From Eulemur rufifrons (Eukaryota; Chordata; Mammalia; Primates; Lemuridae), in the NCBI RefSeq assembly GCF_041146395.1, contig NC_091000.1:13096501-13160500 (forward strand): a stretch of DNA of 64,000 nt, read 5' to 3'. This document shows, one piece after another, positions 1 to 11,850 of this stretch (the stretch's first letter is position 1; each line of letters starts with the position of its first letter). The position numbers and the translations under genes are program-made. The notes beneath the pieces were generated by a model that saw only the letters and a program-made list of their open reading frames with translations, was not told the DNA's origin and searched no databases.

Positions 1-125
1 CTTTAATTTTGCAGAGGAGGAGACACAGGCCTAATGAGGCAGAAGAGGCTTGCTCAAGGTCACACAGCTAGTGCCAGACAGAGCTGTGTCCAGAGCTGGA
101 TTCCAGATCCCCGACCCAGCACTCT
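1..125 (-). repeat. MIR SINE fragment
   Basis: The reverse complement shows the MIR core: the tRNA-derived 'tctagctgtgtgaccttgagcaag' type motif seen here as 'cttgctcaaggtcacacagc', followed by an item-rich tail. Truncated by the window edge. Confidence 0.75.
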
Positions 126-540
126 TGCCACTTAACCCTGTCGATTCCTTCTTAACAAATGGATTCCTCTGGAAATGCCTCAAAGCATTGAGCCTTCCCA
201 GTGCTCTTGAAATCAAATTCAAGGAATACAGATTGTGCTCACACAATGCTTCTGGAATATACTTTTTGCATGAAGTAAGAAGAAAACTTGCTTTTTTATT
301 GAAAGTCATTATTATGGACTAGATTGGCTTTTATTTTCACTCAGCCTACAGACCAGTTGATAACAGTGATTATGAGTCATTTAAAGCAGCAGACGGCTTT
401 GTCTGGGTGATCGCACACTCGGGCTCCTGAGGCAGGGAGTTGGGACTGGGGACTCTCTGTGACCTTTTCTAGATTCATTGATAAGTGATAATACAATAAG
501 TAGGGACATCAAAGTCATAGTTCTTCAAACTGAGTTTTCT
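126..540. other. No recognisable feature
   Basis: Moderately AT-rich DNA; I see no gene, tandem repeat or clear interspersed repeat. Confidence 0.5.
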
Positions 541-1257
541 TTTTTCTTATTTCAAATGTATCCTGATAAATGCAAATTAAAACAATGAGATACCACTTCA
601 TACCTATTAGAATGCTTAAAACAAATAAATAAAATAACTGACATTACTAAGTGCTGACAAGGATGAGGAGCAACTAAGTCAAGCCCGCATACATTGCTGA
701 TGTGAATACAGAGAGCACAGCCACTTTGGAAAACGGTTTAGCAGTTTCTTTTAAAGATACACATGCACATATCTAAGCCATTCCTCTCCCAGGTGTTACC
801 CAAGAGAAATGAAAAGTTATGTTCACATAATAATGTGTATGCAAATATTTATGGGAGCTGCATTCATAATTGCCAAACACTGGAAACAATCCAGCTGTCT
901 ATCAACAGGTGAATGTATAAACAAACTGGAGAATACACACAATAGAACGCTGTGCAGTGATAAGGAGGGACGGACTATGTGTACACATAACAACCTCTCA
1001 AGAGCATTATGTTGACCGGAAAAAAAAATGAATTTCAAAGGTCACATACTGTGTGATTCCACTTACATCACAGTTTTGAAATGATAAAATTATAGACCCG
1101 GAGAACAAATTAGCCGTTGACATGGGCTAGGAGTGCTGGGAGGGAAGGAGTCGGGTGACCGCACAGGCGGATCCGGTGGTGGTGGCGTGGCTCTGCGTAC
1201 TGGTTGAGGTGGGGGTTACAGGAATCTGCTCATGTGATAGAATGACAGACGTGATAC
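541..1257 (+). repeat. L1M 3' region, 5' segment
   Basis: L1 ORF2 3'-end and UTR signatures are present: 'aaaacaatgagataccactt' near 581 and 'ccaaacactggaaacaatcc' near 873. The element resumes after the LTR at 1815. Confidence 0.75.
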
Positions 1258-1814
1258 TGTTGGGGCTCGGAAAACAATACCCCAAAATGAAGGCCCTGGA
1301 AGCAGCTCCCTCTGACCTCCTCCTGCCCTCCTGTCTCTGGCTCCTCATTCTTCCCTGAGACTAGCCAGCGAAACTAGACCTCCTCTTCCCCAGAGGACCT
1401 TTCTATGTAGGAACTGCCGTAAAGAAATTCTCTGGCCTACCTTGTTTGACCGTGGGTCATAAGACCCCCATTCCAGAGAGGGCTTGCCCCATGCCCAGAA
1501 GGAAGGATGCTGCTCAGAGAGGCCAAGAAGAGTCCAGACGGACAGGCCTTGCTGGGTTTCCCCACTCAGTCTATTAGCATCAGATCATACCCTTTTTGTC
1601 CCATCACATTTCTACATGGCGGTTCATACTTTATTGAACCTAGGCATAACAATGGACCCCTGTATCTTTGGGTCTTCATTCTGAGGGCTCCCAGGTAACA
1701 GAAAACTATAATCAAATAAATTGTATCCTTTTTCTACTATCAATCTGCCTTGTCAGTTAACTTTCAGCGAATGCGTTCAGAGGTGGAAGGGGAAGATTTC
1801 CCTTTGTTCCTACT
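1258..1814 (+). mobile_element. Solitary ERV1-like LTR nested in an L1
   Basis: The LTR begins TGTTGGGGCTCGG and shows a 3' polyadenylation region (AATAAATTGTATCC) and a U5-like end. It is flanked by ATAC at 1254-1257 and 1815-1818, a 4-bp target duplication expected of gammaretrovirus-like elements. No internal viral gene follows. The L1 3' UTR continues directly on the far side. Confidence 0.65.
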
Positions 1815-1965
1815 ATACTAATGTCCATTTCCTGCTTCCAATATCATGCTATAATTATGTAGGATGTAACCATTGGAGGAAACTGGCTGAAAGGTACAGG
1901 GGACCACTTGGTACTATGTTTGCAACTTTATGTGACTCTGTAATTATTTCAAAATTAGAGGTTTA
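1815..1965 (+). repeat. L1M 3' UTR, segment downstream of the LTR
   Basis: The sequence continues an L1 tail ('ggatgtaaccattggaggaa', 'taattatttcaaaa'), the natural sequel to the 541-1257 fragment. Confidence 0.65.
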
Positions 1966-1984
1966 TGTATAATATATGACATCA

Positions 1985-2345
1985 CATACATAATAACATT
2001 ATATACACACATGCATGAACACACATAAATGATATACATAACATGAGTGAATCTCAAATAATTTAATATTATGCTAACTAAAAGAAGCGTGACACGTGAG
2101 GCTACATTCTGAATTATTTCATTTTTATAGCATTCTGGAAAAGGCGAGACTAGGGATGGAGGACAAATCAGGGGTCTCCAGGGATTCTAGGTGGGCAGCA
2201 TCAGGGAATTGGGATGATGGACCGCCTGTATCCTGATTGTGGTGGTAGTGACGTGAATCCACACGTGTGCTAAAACTCATGGAACTGTATACCAAAAAGA
2301 GTGAAATTTGCTATACATAAATTTAAAAATAAACTTTAAAAAGTA
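1985..2345 (+). repeat. Second L1M 3'-end fragment
   Basis: L1 tail features include 'gattgtggtggtagtgacgt', 'gaactgtatacc' and a terminal A/T-rich 'aaaataaactttaaaaag'. Confidence 0.6.
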
Positions 2346-3252
2346 GATTGTCAGTAACACACAAAACAGCTCACTTCTATTGCAAGAAACTGCTGTGATT
2401 ACTTTTGTCTTTACAATTTGAACGCCCAGCACGACACTATCCAAAAGGAAAAAAAAAAAAGTTCCCTGAGATTATGTGATCAAGTGAAGGATTATATTTA
2501 CATTTAAATCCCCTCAGTGTTTTAGATTTTAGCAATACAAATGAGAAGCTTTGATGGTGTTTGGTTTATTGACCAAATTACAGCTGGGTGGTTACCAAAG
2601 CTGGACCGATTATACCATGGAACTAAAGTCTGAACAGAGTATGGGAAAGCTAGCTTGAAACCAAAATAGGGTTTGGGGGGGAAAAACAAAAGCTTCAGAA
2701 TTAATTGCATTCCTTGGATTCATTCCTCGTTTCCTTGGAAATGTTTTGAGTTTGCTCTCCCAGGGCTCAGGTGTACTCGCCTTATTTAGCAGTTGATTCT
2801 TTGGACGCATTTGGAGTTTTGGAATATATTAATAAGATGTTTGTTCTCCACCCGACCGCACTCCCATGAGTCCCTTCCAGCAGGTTTATTTATTCAGTCC
2901 TTACCTCTACTGAATGCTTTCTCACCAGAGTTTACCAAAAATAGGATAAGACTAGAATCTGCCCAATCATAGGCTGGAATCGATGGGGACAGGTGACTAA
3001 CAGGTGGACAACTCTGAATGTGCCAACTCACCACTCTCATGCTCAATATTTTCTTTATGTTATTTTTGGCTTGGTTCCACATCAGAAAGTTTAAACTCTG
3101 AAGTTGTAAATATACTGTTTTCAAGAAAAATCAGTTCATCTTTAGACATCCATTTAATCGTTTGATCATCTTTTTATAGTACTCTTTGTTCTCAAGATAA
3201 GCAACTTTATAAGGCAAAATTTTATCCTCAGCATCATTACATATAAACATTT
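2346..3252. other. No gene recognised
   Basis: Unassigned sequence with a short A tract near 2450. Short open frames overlap on both strands without recognisable domains. Confidence 0.5.
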
Positions 3253-3586
3253 AAAAGTGAAATTTCAGGCCGGGCGCGGTGGCTCACGCCTGTAATCCTA
3301 GCACTCTGGGAGGCCGAGGCAGGCGGATCGCTGGAGCTCAGGAGTTCGAGACCAGCCTGAGCAAGAGCGAGACCCTGTCTCTACTAAAAATAGAAAGAAA
3401 TTATCTGGCCAACTAAAAATATATATAGAAAAAATTAGCCGGGCATGGTGGCACATGCCTGTAGTCCCAGCTACTCTGGAGGCTGAGACAGGAGGATCGC
3501 TTGAGCTCAGGAGTTTGAGGTTGCTGTGAGCTAGCCTGACGCCACGGCACTCACTCTAGCCCGGGCAACAGAGCGAGACTCTGTCT

Positions 3587-3619
<33 letters not shown>

Positions 3620-3628
3620 GAAATTTCA
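3253..3628 (+). mobile_element. Full-length strepsirrhine Alu with target-site duplication
   Basis: The body starts GGCCGGGCGCGGTGGCTC at 3268 and ends in a 30-odd A tail near 3617. The target duplication AAAAGTGAAATTTCA (3253-3267) recurs after the tail (to 3628). A linker with 'ctaaaaatatatatag' separates the two monomers, the lineage mark used to place the organism. Confidence 0.95.
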
Positions 3629-4689
3629 GGTTACATCTGGCATCTAATCATGAATACAGACAGACCCTTATATCCATCCGGTTTGTTCCTTCTCCCACTT
3701 CCTTTCTGTTCCTATCACAGCACTAGTGCGAGGCTTTGCTTCCAGGGCAAAAACTGCACTTTCTAACTCTGCACTCAAAGTACTTCAAATGATGCTAATT
3801 AGAATCACATGAAGTAAAACAGATATTATTTAGTTTTATTTACTAGTTCAGAGAGGCATGCCATGTGGGCTTTTTGCTCTTTATTTATACTTTTTAACTT
3901 TAACTTTTATTGAAACAATGCACGCACAAATTTTAAAGAGTCAAACCATTCTGCAATGCTTGTTAAGACAAACAGTAGTTCCCCGATCCCTGCCTCTTCT
4001 CCAGGAAAACCACTTTCAAGCATCTATGCTAATGCTTTTGGGATTGACCTCTGCGTCCCTAAATAAAATGCTTCTATTGCTTTCCTTGATTTTTCATATT
4101 TAGGCATTCTCTATTGACTTAACCACTCTGCAAGATCAGAATTCGGCTTTCACTTCCCCTTACCCTCATGAAACACACTCACCCTTCCCTTCCGATTACC
4201 TTTCCAATGAGGTTCCATCATAATTTTTGTTAGATCTCCATTCAGTATTTATATTATTATGACCATGTAAAATGCTACTCTGAACTAAACCGTGTAGCAA
4301 ACTACAGTGACTTTCCCTGTCCTGAACAGCATTTTGTTTCCCTGGATAATAATTTATTATTATTATTATTGATGCTTATCACTAATTCAAACACAAACTC
4401 ATTTAATTAGATAAACATCCTCTCAAGACATTCAGAGCATCACATATTTTGTCAATTTGATCTTCTTGAAGAAATCTCTCCCAGAGTCTCACCTGCTTCA
4501 GCCTGGACTGTGTTCTCGAGGACTGGGGCAGAACGGTCACCTGGGGACTCCCCTTCGCCATCTTGCTGGGGCTCCTTGCGCTTCGCTCATGTGCTGAGCT
4601 CCTGTCTCCTGCATCTTCTGCCTTCTCTCTTGGTTTACGCCCTTGTCTTGGGGAAACATATCTTTTAGTAGCTTCCTGATGAAAGCACA
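3629..4689. other. LINE-like antisense material at 3840-4110; otherwise unassigned
   Basis: About 3840-4110 reads like an antisense old LINE (HAL1/L1M style). A minus-strand open frame of 95 codons at 4403-4690 has no recognisable domain and I do not call it a gene. A short (ATT)n run lies near 4355. Confidence 0.4.
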
Positions 4690-5400
4690 TGGGAAATGCA
4701 ATTTTTGAAACATTGCCTTTCTAAATGTCTTTATTCAATCCTCACACTCAAGTGGTATTTTGACTACATATAAAATTCTAAGATAGGAATCACTTTCCTT
4801 CACGGTTTTGAAGGTGTTGTGTATTGTCTTCCAGCCTCCCTATTACTGCTGAGAGAAGCCTGGTGACAAGCTTCTCTGTCTAATTTCTCTATCTAATTCT
4901 ATCTAATTTGATACTTCGTGTCCTTTAATCTTCTCAGATCCTTTTCAGCAGTTGTGAACTTTCACAATGACATGTGTTGATTTGTGTCTGTTTTTTTCCA
5001 ATATGTGTCAGACTGAAAACTTACATCACTCTTGCCTGGACATTGTTCACATTATTTTGTTAATGATTTCTTCCCTCCCAGGCTTTTTCTCTTCTTTCTT
5101 TCTGAATCTCCTGTGTTATTTACATATTGGACTTCCTGGACTAGTCTTCTAATTTTTTATTTGTTCTCTTTTACATGTTTTTTTGGTTTTTTGCTCTACT
5201 TTGGGGGAAGAGTTCTTTGATTTTATCTTCCAATTTGCTAAGCTTTAAAATTTTTCTATCATGTTTCTAAAGGTTTAAAGCTCCTTTTTGTTCAAAAGTG
5301 CCACTTCTATATTTTTCTGTTTCTTTTCATATATCTCTGAGAACACAACTGATAGGCTTTTTAAAGAGCTATTTTTCTTTGAATATCTGCTTTATGCATG
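4690..5400 (-). repeat. Old LINE (HAL1/L1M-type) fragment, antisense
   Basis: T-rich plus strand with 'catataaaattctaagatag' and 'tattgtcttccagcctcc' phrases typical of antisense L1/HAL1 ORF1 regions. Family assignment is tentative. Confidence 0.45.
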
Positions 5401-5401
5401 T

Positions 5402-5532
5402 TGCTTCTTCTTTCTTTCTTCCTTCTTTCCTTTCCCTCCCTCCCTCCCTCTCTTTCTTTCTTTCCTTTCGTTCCTTTCTTTTCTTTCTTTCTCTCTCTCT
5501 CTCTTCCTTTCTTCCTTTCTTCTTTCTTTTTA
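5402..5532. repeat. Polypyrimidine (CTTT/CCCT/CT)n tract
   Basis: About 130 bases are almost purely pyrimidine on the plus strand. It abuts the antisense Alu monomer, so it probably grew from that element's A tail. Confidence 0.95.
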
Positions 5533-5692
5533 GAGATGGGGTCTGGCTATGTAGCCCAGGCTGGCAGGCAGTGGCTATTCACAGGCACAGCCATAGTACA
5601 CTACAGTCCTGAACTCCTGGCCACAAGCAGTCCTCCCACCTCAGCCTCCTAAGCAACTGGGACTACAGGTGCATACCACCATGCCCTGCTCC
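5533..5692 (-). repeat. Alu-type free monomer (FLAM-like), antisense
   Basis: Antisense 7SL-derived signature: 'gagatggggtctggctatgt', 'ctgaactcctggcc', 'gggactacaggtgcatacca'. Only one monomer is present. Confidence 0.8.
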
Positions 5693-5893
5693 ATGTTGCT
5701 TTTATTAGTATTGGTTTGTCTTGGTCTGGCTCTGTCCCCTTAGGGTTTTCCTCACATGTCTGATAACCTTGATCGTGTGCTCACAAGAATGAAAGGAAAC
5801 TCTGAATATGTGGCTGGGGTTTGTCAACAGTAAACTTCACTAAGGGTGATCTGGAGGAGCTGTTTCATGAGAAAACTCATAATCCGTATCTTT

Positions 5894-6026
5894 AAGAATC
5901 TTCTTGGTTGTGAGTTTGCCCATCCCCAACCCCCCAACCCCCAAAGAATATTACTACTGTGTAACCAAAATGTTTGTACCCCCATAATATTCTGAAATTA
6001 AAAAAAAAAAAAAAGAATCTTCTTGG
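5894..6026 (+). mobile_element. Very short 5'-truncated L1 insertion with perfect target duplication
   Basis: The 14-base duplication AAGAATCTTCTTGG occurs at 5894-5907 and 6013-6026. Between them lie about 105 bases ending in 'tttgtacccccataatattc' and an A tail, an L1 3' end of the type I associate with lemurs. The intact duplication implies a fairly recent insertion. Confidence 0.8.
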
Positions 6027-7360
6027 GCTGATCAGATTCCCAGAGGACCTTTCTGGTCTCCTACCTGGAGGACAATGGCCCGGCTGGGCTGCCAGTGTTC
6101 CGGGAGCTGAGGCGGGTGGAGAGGACTGTCGGGGGGCGGTCTCAGAATCCAGTAAGAGTGGACTTATTTACTCTCCCTATTTCTGGGCTAGCACCCCCTC
6201 CATATATGCCTCCTGTCCTCCAATCCAGAGACCTTCTATTTTCCCCTCTACAGAGAATAATCTTCTAATATTCTGTGAGTGTGGGAGAGGCGCAACTTCC
6301 TGACTGCACAAATCGGGCAAGGTGATCTGAGGATCAAATTGCTTCTTAAAAGCTTTCAACAACCCCAGCAACCTGGACCTCCATTTCCAGAGGTACTTGG
6401 TGCCACCCATTCACGGCCCTTTAGGGCATCTGTGCTACAAACCAGCTCTCCTCGCTGCTGATGTAGGATTCAGCTTCCTTATGTCTGCTAAGTCAGTTGG
6501 CACTCATTTATTTGCTTTCTAGGTTCCAAAAGTTTGTTGCCATTTTCTCCTCTTCCATTCCTCCCATTCCCCCATGCCACTAAAAATCTCCCTTACTGTA
6601 GTTTTAGAAAGATTTCAGGAGAGAGGGCTATTAGGGGTATGTGCAACCTGCTGTCCTTACCTGGAAGTCACCATGTATTTTCAACAGTACGTGACCCAGC
6701 GACCACGTGAAGCCCCTTCCCCCAGCCCCGGCCTCCCCCAGGCATGGTGCTACCAGTCAAGGTCAGAGCTGTTTCTCGAATGCACCACCTAACACTATAA
6801 TGATGCCAGCAGGTAGGGTCTGAAAGCTCACCAAGTGGGACATGGGACCCTGCTTCTCCAGGTACCTGCCTGCTTTCCCTGGTGCTGTGGGCAGTGAGGG
6901 TGTGAATGCGTGCCTGTGTTCTTGCCTGTGCGTGTGTGTTCATGGAAGCCGTGCTTACCTAGGGCAAGTGTATAGGAAAATTGTGCACGAGCTGATTAAA
7001 CAGCTGAGGAAAATTTCAAAATTGTCTACTTCTGCCCTCTGATAGTACAAAGAAGAAATGAAGACCCAGAGTATGGTCATGACATGCTGGAAGTCTATTC
7101 CTAGGAGGAACTCAAAGACAATTTGCTTTGCCCTAAAAGCATTCACAACCCAAAATCACGCAGCTAAACTAATGGCAGAGCTAACATGAGAACTTCTCAT
7201 CCTTGGCCTTCCCATTACACCCTTTCCTGTTGCCTGCATTGCATAGATGAGACAGCGGATATCCTTTCAGGTTATAGGGTTTGCCTGCAGCCATGCAACT
7301 AACGTTAGTTGCTTAAGAAAAGAAATAACACGGAAATAAAGTAATACAGAGCCCTGATGC
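6027..7360. other. Unassigned; weak MIR-like patch near 7145-7215
   Basis: No gene recognised. A TG-rich stretch lies at 6895-6945. The 'aaatcacgcagctaaactaa' phrase near 7156 resembles a decayed antisense MIR. Confidence 0.4.

Positions 7361-7388
<28 letters not shown>
7361..7388 (+). repeat. Poly(A) tract of about 27
   Basis: A near-perfect A run with no clear retroelement body before it and no duplication noticed. Confidence 0.9.
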
Positions 7389-7391
<3 letters not shown>

Positions 7392-9490
7392 CTGCTTATG
7401 TTGGAATGTAAACTGAATCCTATTAAAAACTTTAAAAGCTGTAAAGAAAAATCTTCTGAACTTGAATCAGTGAAACTTTCTTTGCAGCTGAGGACCAAAT
7501 CCAAGACAGCAATTAAAATAGAGAATGAAGCATCTTGGTACTGTAGGTTTGGCTTTGGGGAGAGCTGTCCTGGTTCTTTGGCTCCTGCTTGGAAGAATCA
7601 CAAGCCGGGCAGGTGCGACAGAGTGATGACAGACACAGAGCAGTTCCACACAAGCAGGTCTATCACAGGAAACAGAAAGCTTTACAAAGTGAAAGTAAAG
7701 TGAGAGTATGTTCTGGAAAGAGGAATGGGTCTGTCTCTGTGAGTATAGAAGCTGCTGAGTTTAACAAGATTTCCCCTTTTTATGTTGGTTCCCTAATTCT
7801 ACGTTAAGCTGGGGGTGGAATATTCATGATTTTCTGAGAAAGGGGTGGAGAATTCTTAGAATCGATACCCTCCCACTTTCCGTCCTTGCATGGCTGGCTC
7901 CAGAACTGTTACGGCGCTGGGAGTGGGCGTGTGTGATTTTTACCATGTTAATGTATGTTAATGAAGGAAAGGTTATCTGTGGCCAAAGGCTCTAACTTCT
8001 GTGCATGTTCCCAGTCAGGAAAAGTCCCTAACCTCAAGTCCCTGCTGTTGTGGTTTCTTTCCCCTGTTGTGATTGGTCCCGACCCTCGGCCCTTGACCAC
8101 ATCCGCTTATTGCCTGCCCTGCCACCTGCACACCCTCATCGCTACCTAACACTATGTAGCTTATTACCTTTACCGTATTTGTTAGAGCTGTTGAGGTTTT
8201 TCCTTACAGTTCTCCCCAATGTTAAGTTACTCCTTTCCTCTGTTCACTCGCTGCTCCCTCCACACCACTTGGGCTTTTCCATCTTGGTAATCTGACCTGG
8301 GCAATGCAGAATGCTCAAGGGTACCTTCCCTTAAACTTAGACCAGGGCCCTTAACTTCCACCTCACCTCCTTAGTTCCCTTTGCTCTGGGGCCAGTTACA
8401 TTTGGCAGCCAAGGGCCTCCCAAATATAAGAAATAGTAAGTCTTATGGGTCTGCTGGAATGAGCTGCACCTCTTCTCAGCGCCCACCCAGACTGCGTGGC
8501 TCGGGCACAGGCGTTCTTGGCCAATGCTGGAACCATTTGTCATGAAATTAGTCCAAGGCAGGAGGCAACTGCTTCCTTGGCACCATAATGCCAGCAGTTT
8601 TATTTTGCAAGGAGTAGAGTCAAAGCTGTATTAATAGAAAGAATATGAATTCTTTGCCTAAGACTAGAATGTTGATATTTGGAAGAAAATTATCTGTTGG
8701 TAAAGTGTGTTTTCCCTTAAGACAGATGCAGAGGGACCCAGACAGAGTCATGTCGAGAGGTGGGACCTGGGTGGTAGTTTAACCTCACCCATGGGTTACA
8801 TGACTCATTCCCATACATGGATCTCATAATGCCCCCCGTTCAAATTTGTCAGCTAAGTCACTACATTTATAAAACGTTGGCATTCTTCTTAAACAGTGAG
8901 AAACACAAATGTTAAAAACTCAAAGGTCCAGGGTCTGCTGTAACAAAGATCTGTCCTTAAACAATCACCAACCTCCCCTCTGACGGAAAACGAGGGTACT
9001 TTGTCCACATTCTCCTGCACTGACACAGAATGGTAGATGGCAGAGGGCACTATGCAGATCCAAGACAAGGCCTTGGGAAAAACCTGAAGATAGGAATCCT
9101 TCCAGAAATTCCTTACGTCTCAGGACAGCTGAGGAGCATCAGAGTAGAGGGAAAGGCTTTGCATTTGACAGTGAGGAAGTCACTGGAACTCTGTAAACTG
9201 ATTTCGTCAGGGGTTAGCGAGCTGAGCAGATTAACAAGAGATAGAAAATGTTCTTTCAAGAAGTTGGAGGTATAGGCGAGAATAAAATTAAGGTGCTGGT
9301 TTAATGGGGTTAGTAGGATTGAGAGCAGGTTTTGGAGGAGGCAGAGTGGAGAAGGTCACATCAAGGAGAGTGAAGTAACGGCCTCCCTCTGCTACCAGTT
9401 GTCTCTTTAGAACAGCATGGCTCACAGTAATGCAAAACTGACCCGCTGTCGTGGCATACGTACGATTGTCACATGGCTCGTAAGTGCATT
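7389..9490. other. Unassigned; possible decayed LTR at about 7810-8300
   Basis: Phrases such as 'aaaggggtggagaattctta' and 'accatgttaatgtatgttaa' resemble ERV LTR sequence, but boundaries are not visible. The rest shows no recognisable feature. Confidence 0.3.
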
Positions 9491-9494
9491 TTTT

Positions 9495-9726
9495 AAAACA
9501 GTGCCTTGGGGATATAATTGACACACCATCAACTGTACATATTTAAAGTGTATAATTTATAAGTTTGGAATATATGTTTATACTGGTATAACCATAACTA
9601 AAATCAAGATAATAAACATATCTATCATTCCCAAAAGTTGATCCTTTCTCCTACCCATCTCTCTCATCCTCAGGCGACCATTGATCTACTTTCTAGCACT
9701 ACATATAAAGTTTTCTTTTATTTTTT
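9495..9726 (-). repeat. L1M fragment, antisense
   Basis: The phrase 'ttggggatataattgacaca' and the 'aaccataactaaaatcaaga' to 'atctactttctagcac' run match the commonly seen antisense L1 3' UTR. Confidence 0.6.
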
Positions 9727-9993
9727 TAAATTTTATGCATTTATTTATTTAAGAGACAGGATCTTACTCTGTCACTCAGGCTGGAGTGCAATGGCTATTC
9801 ACAGGTGCAATCACAGCTCACTGCAACCTCAAACTCCTGGCTCAAGCGATCCTTCTGCCTCAGCCTCCCGAGTGGCTGGGACTACAGGCACATGCCACCA
9901 CACCTTGCTAATTTTTCTACTTTTGGTAGAAACAGGGTCTTGCCATGTTGATTAGGCTGGTCCTGAGCTCCTGGCTTCAAGTGATCCTCCACT
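9727..9993 (-). mobile_element. Alu-like SINE, antisense
   Basis: Antisense signatures 'gagacaggatcttactctgt', 'ctgggactacaggcacatgc' and 'tggtagaaacagggtcttgc' are present. It interrupts LINE material on both sides. Confidence 0.8.
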
Positions 9994-10660
9994 CAGCAGT
10001 TGATGTGCACTTAAGGTCTTTTGTCTTTGTGGTTTGCTGCACTTTCGTCATGTTGCCAATTAACCCCTTTCTCTTCCTCCATTGTGTGATTGTTTTATTA
10101 GACCTTTAAGTTTTATATTTTCATGTGTTTCTGTGATGATGAATATTGACCTTTCATTTCCATGTTTAAGATACTTTTGTGTATTTCCTGTAGAACTGGT
10201 CTAGTGGTGATGATTTCTCTCTGCATTTGCTTGTCTGCAAAAGACTTTATTTCTCCTTCATTTATGAAGCTTACTCTGGCAGGATATAAAAGTCTTGTCT
10301 GATAGTTTTTTCTTTCAGCACTTTGAAAATGCCACCCCAGTCTCTTCTGGCCTGTAAGGTTTCTGCTGAGAAATCCACTGTTAGTCTGATGGGGTTTCCT
10401 TTATAGATGACTAGATGCTTTTCTCTTGCTAATTTTAAAATTCTTTCTTTCACTTCCACTGTAGTCATTCTGATTATAATAAGCCATGAAGTGGTTTTTG
10501 CAATGTATTTGCCTGGGGGTCGTTGGGCCTCCTATATCTGAATGTCCAATTTTCTTGCTAGTCCTGGGAAGTTTTCATTGATAATTTCTTAAAATAGGTT
10601 TTCTAAAGTCGTTGGTCTCTCTTCCCCTGAGAAATACCAAAAATTAGTAAGTTCAGTCTC
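9994..10660 (-). pseudogene. Decayed L1 ORF1 remnant
   Basis: On the minus strand, 10271-10468 stays open and encodes a recognisable C-terminal L1 ORF1p segment (RNA-binding, chaperone domain), with motifs KERILKLAREK, KGNPIRLTVDFSAETLQARR and FKVLKEK. Flanking frames continue ORF1-like sequence to about 10120 on one side and 10640 on the other, but with stops and shifts. It is a dead fragment with no intact ORF2. Confidence 0.8.
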
Positions 10661-11680
10661 TTTATGTCATCCCAGATGTCTCAAAGCCCTTGCACCCAGC
10701 CCGGGTTCTACCCCTGACTCTGCTGCCCCCACCTCTCCTTTCATCCCCCTCCCCTCCCAACTTCCCACCCACTCTCTGTCAAACTCCCTTCCTTCCTCCA
10801 TGATCCCCACGGGGTCAGACGCAGATTCAATTACTGTATCAAAATGATGCTGCGTCGTGCATAAGGTTAGGCTTTCCTCAAACATTAGCTTTCCTCTTGG
10901 GTCTCTCATCCTAACTTATTCTGAACTCATGCTTCTGCATCAGGGTCTTCCGGAAAGGGCCCAATGAACACATTTACACTTGAATGCTAGCATTTGAATG
11001 GGTCACTCCTCCTGGGGCTATTTGCAGTTACTAGAGATCCCTGAAATGGGTGCCCTTTTCATCATTTGTGATGTTAGAACAGAAATCGAAGGATCTCTGC
11101 TATTGGAGGCAGCTTAACACATTTCGTGGGACCCTGGATTAGCCTGTGATCAGATAATACTACAGAGCAGCAAACTATCTATTTTTACTATTCAAAGTTC
11201 CAGGAGTGAGGAAATAGGTCACAGAATGAGGAAGAGAGAATTTGATGGGAAATCCCTGTGTAGAGGAGGGGGCAGAGAAGAAAGGTAGTGAGTATGAGGC
11301 TGAAACACTCATTAAGATCATCTCCAAATGCTGTGATCCTTGCTCCTCCATCCTTAACTCAAAGAAACAAAATCCCAGCGGCAAAGCAGGCACTTGTGGA
11401 AGGCTGATGAAGAAATATTTTGCTTGTGGGCCTTTCCAGGGGCCCTCAAAAAAGACCAGGTGGGTAGCTACCTGGTCCATCTGCATGTAAGGCTGTTCCT
11501 GGGAAGAGCATTGGGTTGGGCGGGTTTATGGATCATGATCCCCTTTGGGGGATGAAGGTGTGTGGCCAGGATCTTCAAGACTGTGGGGTAAGTTCACAGT
11601 TACTGTAGGTGGCAGGGTTTCCAAGCACGGGCCAGGCACCAAGCTGTGCAGAGCTCCAGTGTAGCAAAGAGCTGAGGACC
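10661..11680. other. No gene recognised
   Basis: Unassigned, with a pyrimidine-rich patch at 10700-10800. Overlapping 80-103 codon frames on both strands at 11175-11490 carry no known domain. Confidence 0.45.
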
Positions 11681-11689
11681 CTGGCCCTT

Positions 11690-11850
11690 TCCTAGGTATG
11701 GGCCAGACTTTTAACCTCTCTGAACATCAACGCCTTTATTGTTAAAATGGGAAGTGTGAGACTTTATCATCACAAATACAAAGTGCTTAGCAAAGCAGCA
11801 CATAGTAAGTGCACAGCAGATGTTGGCTGCTAATAATATTTTCTTAGTTT
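11690..11850 (+). repeat. MIR fragment
   Basis: 'ttaacctctctgaacatcaa', 'gttaaaatgggaagtgtgag' and 'cacatagtaagtgcacagca' follow MIR order. Confidence 0.75.

Noticed and set aside
4403..4690. 95-codon minus-strand frame
   Set aside because: Resembles a charged protein fragment but I recognise no family, and it adjoins LINE-like DNA.
5288..5652. Ser/Phe/Leu-rich plus-strand frames
   Set aside because: Translation of the polypyrimidine tract and an antisense Alu monomer.
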